Assembly (NCBI GenBank): GCA_003481775.1
Contig: QULU01000004.1
Span: 62,001-126,000, forward strand
Direction of reading: 5' to 3'
Source of the DNA: Clostridiaceae bacterium OM02-2AC
GTDB taxonomy: Bacteria; Bacillota_I; Bacilli_A; Erysipelotrichales; Erysipelotrichaceae
DNA length: 64,000 nucleotides
Of the stretch, positions 8,707-17,080 are shown piece by piece. The notes beneath the pieces are model-generated. The model saw nothing but the letters and a program-made list of their open reading frames with translations, made no database searches and was not told the DNA's origin. How positions within the stretch are numbered: the first letter of the stretch is position 1; every line of letters begins with the position of its first letter. A program made the translations under genes and the position numbers.

Positions 8707-8739
8707 AAAAAGCCACCCCGCAGCTATCTGCGCAGGATG
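8707..8739 (-). terminator. Intrinsic terminator after the small membrane protein gene
   Basis: On the minus strand CATCC-TG-CGCAG-ATAG-CTGCG-G-GGGTG folds into a hairpin and is followed by GGCTTTTTC. It ends the transcript that includes the gene at 8754-9443. Confidence 0.5.
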
Positions 8740-8753
8740 ACAATTTCTGTTGC

Positions 8754-9443
8754 TTAGTATCTTCTTTTGATCTGCAGGCTTTCCAGATAATCGTAGATTT
8801 CGATATCCTTTCGTTTCATCGCATCAAGAATATGATGCGGATCCTCCAGACGTATACCGCCAGCCATGAGCAGCTGCATCATATTCAGTATATCCTCGCT
8901 TGTGCGAAAGCCGCTTAGCACAATGCCGCCTTTACCGGCAGGAAGCAGGATTCCATTATCCATAGGATTGATATACAGGGTCATAAACAATTCTTTTTCA
9001 TTGTACAGCTTCAACAGGTAGGTGTATCTGGACAGTCCCCATACACCGGCTTTACGATCCACCGTAAATTTCGCATGATCTATATCCTCATATCGTATTT
9101 CCTGCAGAAACGGTGTTACATCATCATTGCACAATACGTGAAGAATCATGTTCCATTTCCGACGATCCTTATATGCCGGAATAATAACGAGCGCATCCTC
9201 ACGCATATCATAAATCTGTCCGCCGCCCAGACAGAGCGGCACCCACATAATGACAGTGAAGAGTGGAAACAATACGAGGAAGCCGATTTGAAGGATCCGG
9301 ATATCCGCAAAATCCTCAAAGCTGTCCGCAAGTCCGTACATAAAACCACCCAGACATAAAGACAAAATCAGAATAATCAGGAAGCTTGTAATAATCTTTT
9401 TTCTACTTAATACCTTCCGTTTGAATTTCATATTTTCTAACAT
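8754..9443 (-). CDS. Small membrane protein of unknown function
   Basis: 229 residues, not recognised. A basic N-terminus (KFKRKVLSRKK) leads into two hydrophobic segments (about 19-40 and 50-73), then a soluble domain of about 150 residues with alternating strands (for example GVWGLSRYTYLLKLYNEKELFMTLYI and GGIVLSGFRTSEDILNMMQLL). This shape resembles small proteins with a cytoplasmic PH-like domain, but I cannot name a family. The Shine-Dalgarno GAAGGGA precedes the ATG. It follows the GHKL kinase by 57 bp in the same direction, so it is probably in that operon. Confidence 0.65.
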   Translation of the reverse strand: MLENMKFKRKVLSRKKIITSFLIILILSLCLGGFMYGLADSFEDFADIRILQIGFLVLFPLFTVIMWVPLCLGGGQIYDMREDALVIIPAYKDRRKWNMILHVLCNDDVTPFLQEIRYEDIDHAKFTVDRKAGVWGLSRYTYLLKLYNEKELFMTLYINPMDNGILLPAGKGGIVLSGFRTSEDILNMMQLLMAGGIRLEDPHHILDAMKRKDIEIYDYLESLQIKRRY

Positions 9444-9500
9444 GCTATATCCCTTCTTTCACTAACATTATATCCGTTAAAACCGGCTTGACCGCGGCTT

Positions 9501-10730
9501 TTACATAAGCGGTTCATTTTCTGACATCAGTGGTTTATCGAAGGTTACCGTTGTACGAAACAGCAGGTGTGCACGCTCCCAGCCAGCGCTGAGCGTCCCC
9601 TGATAACGGCGGGCAATATCCCTAATATTCTGCATGCCAAAGCCATGTGCAAATGCATCCTCTTTTTCCTGTTCCATGCGTGTACAGCTGTTTTTCATTT
9701 TCCACAGAATCGTGGAATGCTGTTCCACCATGCGCAGCAGAATGAATGGCTCCTTTGCGTCAAGACAGCTTTCCAGTGCATTATCCAGCATATTGCAGAG
9801 TACCGCACAGCGATCGACCGGGTCCATAAAGCTGTAATCTATCACATCACTTTCCAGCTGAAAGCGAATGTGTGCAGCCTGAAACCGCGGATGGTACAGC
9901 TGCAATATCTTATCAATGAGCTCATCACCTGTTTTTTGAACGTTCAGCATATGCTCTGTTTTCGCTACAATATCACTGCGGTAGTCATCAACTGCCGGAC
10001 TTCCCTGCTTCATCTGTTCCAGCAGCTCGACATGCTTCTTTAAATCATGCATGGATTTCATGATGTATGCATTTTCTTTTTGAATTCGTTCATAGCGCTC
10101 TCTGTTTTCCACCATCTGCTGGGTCTTCACCATCGCCTGCAATTCCTTTTCCCTGCGAATTTCCAAACAGAAGCAGATCCGATACAGCTTCAGCATCAGG
10201 AGCAACAGCCCCTGCAGGCTGCAGATCATACCGATATCCAAACGCATTCCCTGACTTACTATATAGGTGCAAATGATCAGATAGAGAAAAACCGCCCCGC
10301 TAATCACTGGAACATAGAGCTGTTCATATTGATGATGCCGATAATAAAACAGGAGCAGCTGTATAAGAAATACGACTCCGCAATACAGACAGCCCTGCAG
10401 CCAGCTTGCAGGCTCTGCGTTAAAAGCCGTAATGTGCGTGGTGATTACCTGAACAAGGACAGCGCCGGCGATCAGAGAGCCGATAAAAAACAGATGGGAC
10501 CACCAGTCGTCGCGATACAGCAGCAAAGACAGGCAAAGGAAAACAGCCAACAGAATCCGCAGTAAGGATACAGACAACCAGGGCGATATGAGGATGAGAA
10601 GAAAGCCGGTGATTAGATAGGGCAGGATTTTGGCTAGCGAGGAGCGATATTGCGTACGCATCGTTTCATGATAGGAATAGCAGAGTACATACAGCATTAA
10701 AATCTCAAAAACCCGCAGAAACAGACTCAT
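9501..10730 (-). CDS. GHKL-domain sensor histidine kinase (AgrC-like)
   Basis: 409 residues. About six hydrophobic segments fill the first 200 residues, followed by a coiled helix (RREKELQAMVKTQQMVENRERYERIQKEN), an H-box-like MKSMHDLKKHVELLEQM with His near 233, and a GHKL ATPase with N-box CNMLDNALESC and a G-rich HGFGMQNIRDIARRY. This is the layout of the AgrC/ComD group of peptide-sensing kinases. Its start overlaps the LytTR regulator stop by 4 bp. No agrB- or agrD-like gene lies beside it, so the activating signal is unknown and may not be an autoinducing peptide. Confidence 0.87.
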   Translation of the reverse strand: MSLFLRVFEILMLYVLCYSYHETMRTQYRSSLAKILPYLITGFLLILISPWLSVSLLRILLAVFLCLSLLLYRDDWWSHLFFIGSLIAGAVLVQVITTHITAFNAEPASWLQGCLYCGVVFLIQLLLFYYRHHQYEQLYVPVISGAVFLYLIICTYIVSQGMRLDIGMICSLQGLLLLMLKLYRICFCLEIRREKELQAMVKTQQMVENRERYERIQKENAYIMKSMHDLKKHVELLEQMKQGSPAVDDYRSDIVAKTEHMLNVQKTGDELIDKILQLYHPRFQAAHIRFQLESDVIDYSFMDPVDRCAVLCNMLDNALESCLDAKEPFILLRMVEQHSTILWKMKNSCTRMEQEKEDAFAHGFGMQNIRDIARRYQGTLSAGWERAHLLFRTTVTFDKPLMSENEPLM

Positions 10731-11434
10731 GCGAATTTCTCCTGAAAGCTACGCCATACCGCCTTCACAGTTTCCACACGCCGTCTTGCCAGAGGCAGTG
10801 CTTCCCCGGTTTCCAAAAGAATTGTGTCTTTTTCCATTGATATAATGTGGCGTACATGAACAAGGATACCCTTGTGACATTCCACAAACAAGGCCGCATC
10901 CAGACGCTGTTCCCATATACTCAGGCTTTCTCTGCTATCAAATGTTCCCTCCAGCGTATGAAAGCGGGTACCTCTCCCCATTGTTTCCACATACAGGATA
11001 TCTCTGCGTCTGATTCTATGATACATATCGCGCTCCTTTAGAACAAGTGTCTGCCGGTCATCCAGAGAGAGCACCTCATCCAGCTCACTGTATAATAGCT
11101 GCGCATTTACCGGCTTCAACAGATAGCGTGCCGCCTGAATTTTGTAGCCCTCCACACTGTATTTCAAATATCCTGTAATCACAATGATAATCATATCAGG
11201 TGCAATCTGCCGCAGCTGTCTGCCGATTTCTATGCCGTTTTCCTGTCCCACCTCAATATCGAGAAACAGTAGGTCACAGGGGACCGATTTCACATGCGCC
11301 AGCAGCTCACTGCCGGTATTGAAGATATCAATGCGTCGCTGCATCAATTCCTTTCTGTCAAAATACACATCCGCCAAATCTCTGATATGCTCTGCTTCTT
11401 TTCTTTCGTCATCCAGAATAGCTATATGATACAT
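10727..11434 (-). CDS. LytTR-family response regulator
   Basis: 235 residues. Receiver domain at 1-120 with AILDDERKEAEHI, phospho-acceptor Asp in CDLLFLDIEVGQENG (about residue 59) and YLLKPVNA. The C-terminal LytTR DNA-binding domain shows DILYVETMGRGTRFHTLEG, the VECHKGILVHVRHIISME stretch and LPLARRRVETVK. It is first in a unit with the GHKL kinase and the small membrane protein. The Shine-Dalgarno AAGGGGAG is near ideal; GGTATAAT about 40 bp upstream is a plausible -10 box. AgrA/ComE-type regulators of this class usually control a nearby or distant peptide or secretion regulon. Confidence 0.9.
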   Translation of the reverse strand: MYHIAILDDERKEAEHIRDLADVYFDRKELMQRRIDIFNTGSELLAHVKSVPCDLLFLDIEVGQENGIEIGRQLRQIAPDMIIIVITGYLKYSVEGYKIQAARYLLKPVNAQLLYSELDEVLSLDDRQTLVLKERDMYHRIRRRDILYVETMGRGTRFHTLEGTFDSRESLSIWEQRLDAALFVECHKGILVHVRHIISMEKDTILLETGEALPLARRRVETVKAVWRSFQEKFA

Positions 11435-11730
11435 AGGTATCTCCCCTTGTCTTTATAGTTTATTATACCATGTTCTTTTTTGTTTCTACCCTTTATTTTT
11501 CAAGTATGGAAATCTCTGTACCTGTAATTATTTTCCTGCTATCTTGTTTGTTTTCGCAGTCCTTTTTACTTACATTACATCGTGGTCTACTTATAAGCAA
11601 AGGAATGATAGACGCATGATTCTGGAAATCACGCAATCCAAAATGCTTATGCAGACCTTGTAACTTGTTTTATTTCAAAAAAACTTCCTATTGAAGTTTT
11701 TTCATCATATTACTGCTTCAGTGATAATAT

Positions 11731-12250
11731 CTATGCTATATATTCTTTATAGTATTTTTCAAGCTTACTAAAATCACAGCACCTCTTCTTTATGTTATCC
11801 TGCAAGGTATCGTTTCCATATGCTTCATAAAGCTTCTCTGCTTTTTTCAAAACCATTTCCTTGTTTTCTGTTTTATTCAGCCACGAGATTTGATTTATTA
11901 ACAGATTACTGTATGTATTTTCATCTTTTCATGGCTTTATTATTTTATATACAGAAGGATCATGCAAAACAGGAAACATATTATTGAAATTTATCGCTCC
12001 CCATTTCCCTCCATTTATTTTATGAAAATCCATCGTATTTTTCATGTTCTTATGCTTGTCTTTAGGTGATGTTAAAGGAATGACATATTCGATATCATCA
12101 TGTGTCATAAGAATACCGATAAATGGACGCATTTCACTCTCCACTTCCCGATGTTCTGTAGGTACTCTGAAATCAATATTTTTTCTAAGGTAATCAGTAT
12201 ATGCAACATCTATTTGTATAAACTGTACCCTTTTATTTTTGAACCACCAT
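11731..12250 (-). pseudogene. ToxN/AbiQ-like type III toxin, interrupted by in-frame UGA
   Basis: The frame reads VQFIQIDVAYTDYLRK..., MRPFIGILM, YVIPLTSPKDKHKNMK, DFHKINGGKWGAINFNNMFPV: the pattern of the ToxN/AbiQ endoRNase of type III toxin-antitoxin systems. A TGA at 11931-11929 stops it at about 100 residues of homology, but the same frame continues for 65 more residues to a TAG at 11733-11731 with typical ToxN C-terminal content (LNKTENKEMVLKKAEKLYEAYG..., IKKRCCDFSKLEKYYKEY). The start is also damaged: homology begins near 12228 at a GTA codon, the only in-frame start (GTG 12309) lies inside the antitoxin RNA, and the ATG at 12250 with a good AAGGGG site is in another frame. Full length would be about 165 residues, right for the family. 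Most likely an inactivated toxin. Confidence 0.85.
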
Positions 12251-12268
12251 ATAAAACGACCCCTTATT

Positions 12269-12300
12269 AAAAAAAGCCAGCTTACGCCAGCCACTTTTTT
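12269..12300 (-). terminator. Terminator between ToxI-like RNA and toxN
   Basis: Minus strand AAAAAAGTGGCT, a GGCGTA loop, AGCTGGCTTTTTTT folds with one bulged G and two G-U pairs and ends in seven U. In known ToxIN loci such a leaky terminator sits between the antitoxin repeats and the toxin gene and sets their ratio; position and strand match here. Confidence 0.65.
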
Positions 12301-12302
12301 AG

Positions 12303-12350
12303 CTCTCACTTTTAGATTTCACTATGGTAGAGTACACCGCTTTTTATCTT
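12303..12350 (-). ncRNA. Candidate ToxI-type antitoxin RNA (single unit)
   Basis: Just upstream of the terminator and ToxN remnant, the minus strand reads GGTGTACTCTACC, ATAGTG, AAATCTAAAA. That follows the GGTG-n-CTACC-nn-AGTG pattern I recall for ToxI pseudoknot units. Only one full unit is seen (a partial AAAGTGAGAGCT follows), whereas active loci usually have 2-6 tandem units of about 35 nt, so the array looks reduced. Confidence 0.5.
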
Positions 12351-12357
12351 CATTATT

Positions 12358-12386
12358 ATAATACTACAGAATCAAAGGCATGTCAC
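12358..12386 (-). promoter_or_regulatory. Promoter of the ToxI-like locus
   Basis: Minus strand -35 GTGACA (12386-12381), a 17-bp spacer and -10 TATTAT (12363-12358), with TATAAT overlapping 3 nt later. Transcription would start near 12350, right at the ToxI-like unit. Confidence 0.65.
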
Positions 12387-12513
12387 ATCTTTTTAAAAAT
12401 TTTTTTGAAAAAACTTTTATAAAATTCCAGCGTTACTCATTAAACACCAGCTGTAGAATTACAGCGTTTTCTTTTTCTAAGTAATTTCATAAATTCCTCC
12501 GTAAACGTCAGAA

Positions 12514-12545
12514 AAGGCCCAAAACGTCTCTGCGTTTTGAGCCTT
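12514..12545 (-). terminator. Strong palindrome, probable terminator after rpiR-type gene
   Basis: AAGGC-C-CAAAACG, six-base loop, CGTTTTG-A-GCCTT: 12 pairs with one mismatch. On the minus strand it is followed by TTCTG, so the U-run is short. It separates the regulator gene (ends 12762) from the toxin promoter; the 215 bp between the hairpin and that gene are AT-rich with nothing else recognisable. Confidence 0.5.
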
Positions 12546-12761
12546 GCCTTACGATCTTCATAAGTTACAAACTCTATGATTCCTATATTCTTTTTATACC
12601 TTTATTTAAACACTGCCGGATTTTTCTGTCAATCCTTTTTTTAGTTTTTATATTTCCAATATTTAACATGATGTTTTATATCGTTATGTCAAAAGATGAT
12701 TTTCCTCATTCTATAAAACCAGGAGAAGGCTTTTTACCTCATGCCATCAAGTTCTACAGCC

Positions 12762-13655
12762 TTATTTATAATCATTCATATTATAACCCAGCTCTGAAAA
12801 AATCCGATTCTTTTCTGCGACACCCTCCTGGATTTCAGGCAAATTGTCAAGTGCCAGTGATAAAAACAATGTATCAACAATCAGGGACTGTACAATGAGT
12901 GCCGTGTGACTTGCCAGCCGCAGATTATTTTCGACAGCCGATACAAAGAGTGTTACGGTTGCCTTGCTTGCCAACTCCTGATTGCCATACTGAGTGATGA
13001 GAATGATCTTTGCCTTTTTCTGATTCGCAATATTGATATACTGATGCGACTGCACCGATTTTCCCAAGGTTGTAAAGCAGATAAGCAAATCATCCTCTGC
13101 CATATTCAGATTGGACTCCAGCTGAAGATGCACATCCTCATAATAGATTACCGGAATATTTAGCCGCATAAACTTAATCTGCAGCTGCTTCACCAGCGTA
13201 CTGCTTGCGCCCAATCCACTCAGATATATGTTGCGCTTGTTCTCATTTGTATCCCGAATCAGCTTTATCGCCTTATCCAGTTCCTGTGAATCAATGATAT
13301 CGGTTGTAGACTGAATGGATGTAACGATGAAGGCACTCAGCTTCTTCAATACAGAATCCGGTGTATCTGTAGGCATGATTTTATCCAGAATCATGTCTGA
13401 ATTCTCATTATAGAAATTGGCAGACAGATTTGCCGACAGGGAGAGTTTGAAATCGGAATAGCCCTCACAGCCCAGCTTGCGTGCAAACCGAATTACGGTT
13501 GCCTCGCTGACCTCAGCCTGCAAAGAAAGATCCTTTAAGGTTAGCGAAAGAATCTCCTGACTGTGGGTTAATACATAATTTCCTAATTTTTTTTCTTTTG
13601 CAGATAGAAACGGCATGACCGATTCCAGACTTGATATGATATTAACTGCTTGCAT
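12762..13655 (-). CDS. RpiR/MurR-family transcriptional regulator
   Basis: 297 residues from the ATG at 13655, chosen because GAAGGAG lies 6 nt upstream; the frame opens earlier at 13682. An N-terminal HTH_6 domain is clear (FLSAKEKKLGNYVLTHSQEILSLTLKDLSLQAEVSEATVIRFARKLGCEGYSDFKLSL), followed by a SIS sugar-phosphate-binding domain (NIYLSGLGASSTLVKQLQIKFMRLNIPVIYYEDVHL, DDLLICFTTLGKSVQSH, AKIILITQYG). Such proteins respond to phosphosugars. It lies downstream of the mannose-type PTS/HAD operon on the same strand, separated by a hairpin, and most likely controls it; a palindrome in that operon's promoter is a candidate site. Confidence 0.9.
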   Translation of the reverse strand: MQAVNIISSLESVMPFLSAKEKKLGNYVLTHSQEILSLTLKDLSLQAEVSEATVIRFARKLGCEGYSDFKLSLSANLSANFYNENSDMILDKIMPTDTPDSVLKKLSAFIVTSIQSTTDIIDSQELDKAIKLIRDTNENKRNIYLSGLGASSTLVKQLQIKFMRLNIPVIYYEDVHLQLESNLNMAEDDLLICFTTLGKSVQSHQYINIANQKKAKIILITQYGNQELASKATVTLFVSAVENNLRLASHTALIVQSLIVDTLFLSLALDNLPEIQEGVAEKNRIFSELGYNMNDYK

Positions 13656-13806
13656 AAACTCTCCTTCACTTGGCTTCCACACATCGGGGAAACCATCTGC
13701 GATGCTTATAATGACGCATACACTTACATATCACATTCTACCAACGGAGTGAAAAAAATGCAATATGTTCCCGGCAAAGGGGTACCACATGTTCTATACA
13801 AGACCT

Positions 13807-13838
13807 GCTATCAGCTCTTGGATTTCATCGCTGATAGC
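13807..13838 (-). terminator. Hairpin after the HAD gene
   Basis: GCTATCAGC and GCTGATAGC form nine perfect pairs around a 14-nt loop in the gap between the HAD gene and the downstream regulator. No U-run follows, so it may be an RNA-stability or processing element rather than a true terminator. Confidence 0.45.
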
Positions 13839-13861
13839 TATATGACAGACAGGGCTGTATT

Positions 13862-14512
13862 CTAACACGCATTTGTCTGCATCGCATGTAATACCGCAGG
13901 AAGATTTGGATAAATACCCGTACATTGCTCATAAAGCTCCTCTGTCGGGGGCACCAGATCCGGAACCATAATGGTGGAGCAGCCTGCCCGTATACCTGCC
14001 CTCACACCATGGATACCATCCTCAAAAACATAGCAGTCTGCCGCCGGCAGCCCCAGCTGCTGTGCAGCCAGAAGGAAGATATCCGGGGATGGCTTTCCAT
14101 GTACAACCTGCTCTCCGCTTATAACGGCATCAAAATAATCTGCGATGCCTGCCAGACGAAGATTGCTTTTGATCAGCTCCATAGGAGCACTGCTTGCCAC
14201 AGCCATGCGAACTGCATGCTGCTTCAGATATTCCAGAAGCTCAACAACACCCGGCTTCATCGGAACCTGTGTGGATAATGTTACAATAGCATGCGCAAAT
14301 AATTCATCTGTCAGCTTCTTTGCATCAACCCTTGGCCAGTATGTATTCACGATGCCTATCATGCGGGAACCATTTGTCCCCCGCAGCTCATCCAGCATCG
14401 CCGGATCAACCTTCAGACCATAAAGCTCAGCAATATAATACCACTCCTGATTATATACCAGCTCTGTATCAAACAGCAGACCATCCATATCAAAAATAGC
14501 TCCAGCCTTCAT
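13862..14512 (-). CDS. HAD-superfamily sugar phosphatase / phosphoglucomutase-like
   Basis: 216 residues. HAD motif I FDMDGLLFDTE (residues 7-17) with nucleophile Asp and acid/base Asp; motif II VASSAP; motif III Lys in HGKPSPD; motif IV VFEDGIHGVRAG. The four-helix cap between motifs I and II and the DGLLFDTE sequence are typical of HAD-IA beta-phosphoglucomutase-like enzymes and sugar-phosphate phosphatases. It is the last gene of the mannose-family PTS operon, so a phosphorylated sugar or polyol made by that PTS is its likely substrate. Phosphatase and mutase cannot be told apart here. Confidence 0.85.
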   Translation of the reverse strand: MKAGAIFDMDGLLFDTELVYNQEWYYIAELYGLKVDPAMLDELRGTNGSRMIGIVNTYWPRVDAKKLTDELFAHAIVTLSTQVPMKPGVVELLEYLKQHAVRMAVASSAPMELIKSNLRLAGIADYFDAVISGEQVVHGKPSPDIFLLAAQQLGLPAADCYVFEDGIHGVRAGIRAGCSTIMVPDLVPPTEELYEQCTGIYPNLPAVLHAMQTNAC

Positions 14513-14527
14513 ACTGCCTCCTTTTTC

Positions 14528-14929
14528 CTATGCAGAAGGTGCATTAAGCAGAAGGAAGGAGAGATTTTCTTTATGCCACGGTGATGCCAGTACGTTTTTA
14601 TGTAGCTTGTACACGATGGTTCCCTTCCTTGTCTCTATCGTGAAAAGAAAATGAAACAGCTTGATTTTGATATTTGTCGATACAATATCCTCATGTGGAA
14701 GAAACAGCAGGGTATGCTCCTGCAGTGCACCATTGATATCATCAACCGCCAGAATAGCGATTCCCTGTGCATTGATATGCAGGATATGATCCTTCATCGT
14801 ATGCATGATTTCACCCAATCCGTTTTGGTAGGCTCCCAATCCTGCTTTCACTGTTGCACAAAGGGTTCCATGCTGTGCAAAGCAAATCTGATGGCTGTTC
14901 AATATTTCTCTGATCTCCTCTTCCTTCAT
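14528..14929 (-). CDS. Hypothetical protein in the PTS operon
   Basis: 133 residues, family not recognised. The sequence is strand-rich with no signal or membrane segment: GTLCATVKAGLGAYQNGLGEIMHTMKDHILHINAQGIAILAVDD, then EHTLLFLPHEDIV and IKIKLFHFLFTIETRKGTIVYKLHKNV. The pattern suggests a small beta-barrel (PH-like or Ribonuclease-P-like) fold, but that is a guess. Good Shine-Dalgarno (AGAGGTGGAG). It sits between the IIA gene (19 bp) and the HAD gene (15 bp), so it is co-transcribed. Confidence 0.7.
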   Translation of the reverse strand: MKEEEIREILNSHQICFAQHGTLCATVKAGLGAYQNGLGEIMHTMKDHILHINAQGIAILAVDDINGALQEHTLLFLPHEDIVSTNIKIKLFHFLFTIETRKGTIVYKLHKNVLASPWHKENLSFLLLNAPSA

Positions 14930-14948
14930 AGCTCCACCTCTTCCTGCA

Positions 14949-15362
14949 TTATGCTGCCTGACGTTCCCTCAGCAGCTTATTAAAATCTACAATTCCCTTA
15001 TGTCCGGTATTCACCAGGGCTTCCCGATCCATGCCGGCATCCCCGGAACCGATATATTCCAGTACCATACACAAATTCATCCCCGTTATGACGCTGATTT
15101 TCTCCGCATACTTTGGATCCTGCAGCAATCTCGCACTGCAGTTGCAGGGAGAGCCGAAGAGCAGATCGCAGAAAATCACAACACCCTCTCCGGTATCCAC
15201 CTTTTGTATAGCAGCTTCCAGCTTCTCCATAAAATCTGTGATTTCCTCACCAGGAAGAAGACATAGTGCCTGTATCTGCTGTAGCTCTCCACAGAAAATT
15301 TGCAGCGTATCCAGCAACCCCTCCGCCATACGGCCATGACTTGCCAATAGTATTCCCTTCAT
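14949..15362 (-). CDS. PTS mannose-family EIIA component
   Basis: 137 residues from the ATG at 15362; the in-frame ATG two codons earlier abuts the GAGGAGG site and is too close. The phosphorylated His is in MKGILLASHGRMAEGL (residue 9), and the fold signature continues with GVVIFCDLLFGSPCNCSARL and ISVITGMNLCMVLEY. EIIA-Man takes phosphate from HPr and passes it to EIIB. It is separated from the IID gene by a 106-bp gap containing a hairpin, unlike the tight spacing of the IIB, IIC and IID genes. Confidence 0.9.
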   Translation of the reverse strand: MKGILLASHGRMAEGLLDTLQIFCGELQQIQALCLLPGEEITDFMEKLEAAIQKVDTGEGVVIFCDLLFGSPCNCSARLLQDPKYAEKISVITGMNLCMVLEYIGSGDAGMDREALVNTGHKGIVDFNKLLRERQAA

Positions 15363-15388
15363 TTGCATTCCTCCTCATTTTGCACCAT

Positions 15389-15415
15389 ATGGGCATCCTA
15401 ATTTGGAATGCCCAT
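15389..15415. repeat. Intra-operon hairpin between IID and IIA genes
   Basis: ATGGGCAT-CC, TAATTT loop, GGA-ATGCCCAT pairs perfectly over the outer eight bases. It falls in the one long gap in the PTS operon, and could stabilise the upstream mRNA or attenuate IIA expression. The minus-strand side lacks a U-run. Confidence 0.6.
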
Positions 15416-15468
15416 ACGGAGATTATGTTTTATTATCTGAGAGAGTATTCTCCCACGTAGCTATGTAT

Positions 15469-16290
15469 TTAAAACAGTCCGATTGCGGCACAGAGCAGTG
15501 CAATCACAATGGTGAAGAAGACAAGCTTCGCTACACTGACATGCTTTTTGCTAATCAGATAATAATAGATAAACAGCACACCGATGGACAGGATACCTGG
15601 CATGATACCATCGATTTTTTCCTGTACACTCAAGGTTGCCTCATCAAAGTTAGCTGTGATAGCAACTGCCAGATTTACCATGGAAGCGGTCAGTGCCCCC
15701 ATCATTGCCATACCAAGGATGTTCGCTCCTTCAATAATATTGCTCATCAGCTTACTTGACATGATATCCTTGATTGCAGAACGTCCCTTTGTATAGGTCA
15801 TTTTGGTAAAAATAATCAATTCGCCAAGCGTATACATCGTACCGAGAAGCAGCAGCCAGAAGCCGGCGATCGAGCCGCCCTGTGCCAGAGAGCAGGAGGC
15901 CAGGATGAACAGCGTGGTAATGGTTCCTGCACTGAAGGAATCTCCCAGCGCCGCAACCGGTCCCATTAACCCGGTCTTAACAGCAACGATGGATTCGGAA
16001 GGAATCGCATCCGGATTGTTTGCCTTTTCCTCTTCCATAGCCAGCGTAGTTCCCAGAATCAGACCACCGGCTGTAGCGTTGGTATTAAACAGCTCCAGAT
16101 GACGCTGCAGCGCAGGAATCATGTCCTCCTTGTTCGGATATAGTTTTTTCAAAGCCGGAATCAAGGCATATGTATATGCAATAGACTGCATACGTTCATA
16201 ATTCAGTGACATTTCTGTTGTAATATACCATCTGGCAATCACTCGGTTGACATCCCGTTTTGTCAATGATGTTTTTCTTTCCTCAGCCAT
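15469..16290 (-). CDS. PTS mannose-family EIID component
   Basis: 273 residues. Characteristic EIID sequence: LTKRDVNRVIARWYITTEMSLNYERMQSIAYTYALIPALKKLYP, then the LELFNTNATAGGLILGTTLAMEEE stretch, GLMGPVAALGDSFSAGT, and hydrophobic segments toward the C-terminus ending IVIALLCAAIGLF. EIID pairs with EIIC to form the sugar channel. It begins 3 bp after the IIC stop. The LNYERMQ and LFNTNA motifs are intact. Confidence 0.93.
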   Translation of the reverse strand: MAEERKTSLTKRDVNRVIARWYITTEMSLNYERMQSIAYTYALIPALKKLYPNKEDMIPALQRHLELFNTNATAGGLILGTTLAMEEEKANNPDAIPSESIVAVKTGLMGPVAALGDSFSAGTITTLFILASCSLAQGGSIAGFWLLLLGTMYTLGELIIFTKMTYTKGRSAIKDIMSSKLMSNIIEGANILGMAMMGALTASMVNLAVAITANFDEATLSVQEKIDGIMPGILSIGVLFIYYYLISKKHVSVAKLVFFTIVIALLCAAIGLF

Positions 16291-16293
16291 CTT

Positions 16294-17058
16294 CTATGCG
16301 CCCTCCTTTTCTCTTTCACGTTTTTCCAGTACAACCAGCACCGCAACACAGCCTGCGACCAGACCAGCGGTCAGGGTATTCAGTCCTACTGCCTTTACAA
16401 CGATGAAGCCCAGTACCGTATAAGGAATCATCTTCGGCTTACCGATCATGTTCATAATCAGAGCAAATCCGATTGCCGGCATAACACCGCCTGCAACCTC
16501 CAGACCGTGCATAACCCAGCTTGGCACGGAGTTCATGAAGGTCAGCATAGCATCCTGCCCAAACATAACAATCAAAAATACCGGAAGAAACAGCAATGGA
16601 ATTTCAATCAGTGGTGGATAAACCACTGCACAGCGGGTAATGCCGGAAAGGTTTCCCTTTGCCGCAAATTCATCAGCTCTATGCACAAAGATAACATTGA
16701 TCATCTTACGCAGGTTTGTTACAAAGGATCCAAGTAATCCCATCGGAACAGCAAATGCAATGGCCTGCTCTGCCGTAAGACCCGTTGCCAAAGCAATCGG
16801 TATGACGGTTGTCGCTGCCAGTGCCGAGTCGGTCGGAAGATTGCCTCCCGGCGCTATGATACCTGCAAACGCTGCAGCAATACCGCCGCCGATAATCAAT
16901 CCCTTTGTCAAATCCCCATAAATCAAACCGGCTACAACACCTACTACGATAGGACTTGCAATAAAGAAGAACGCAAAATATCCACCAATCATTCCCCGGG
17001 CAATCCAATACATCAGGCCCATTGCTACCGCCATGATAACCAACTGTGTACCACTCAT
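16294..17058 (-). CDS. PTS mannose/sorbose-family EIIC component
   Basis: 254 residues, mostly hydrophobic, with about eight predicted helices. Family sequence is clear: VGVVAGLIYGDLTKGLIIGGGIAAAFAGIIAPGGNLPTDSALA and IALATGLTAEQAIAFAVPMGLLGS. The GNLP(T)D motif is the usual sorbose-type signature. Preceded by the IIB gene (22 bp gap) and followed by IID (3 bp). Works with IID as the membrane domain; substrate specificity cannot be read from the sequence. Confidence 0.93.
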   Translation of the reverse strand: MSGTQLVIMAVAMGLMYWIARGMIGGYFAFFFIASPIVVGVVAGLIYGDLTKGLIIGGGIAAAFAGIIAPGGNLPTDSALAATTVIPIALATGLTAEQAIAFAVPMGLLGSFVTNLRKMINVIFVHRADEFAAKGNLSGITRCAVVYPPLIEIPLLFLPVFLIVMFGQDAMLTFMNSVPSWVMHGLEVAGGVMPAIGFALIMNMIGKPKMIPYTVLGFIVVKAVGLNTLTAGLVAGCVAVLVVLEKREREKEGA

Positions 17059-17080
17059 AATAACCTCACACTCCCTTTCA

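Noticed and set aside
11435..11730. agrD-like peptide gene beside the LytTR/GHKL pair
   Set aside because: No short frame with a Cys-containing tail and charged C-terminus was found on either strand.
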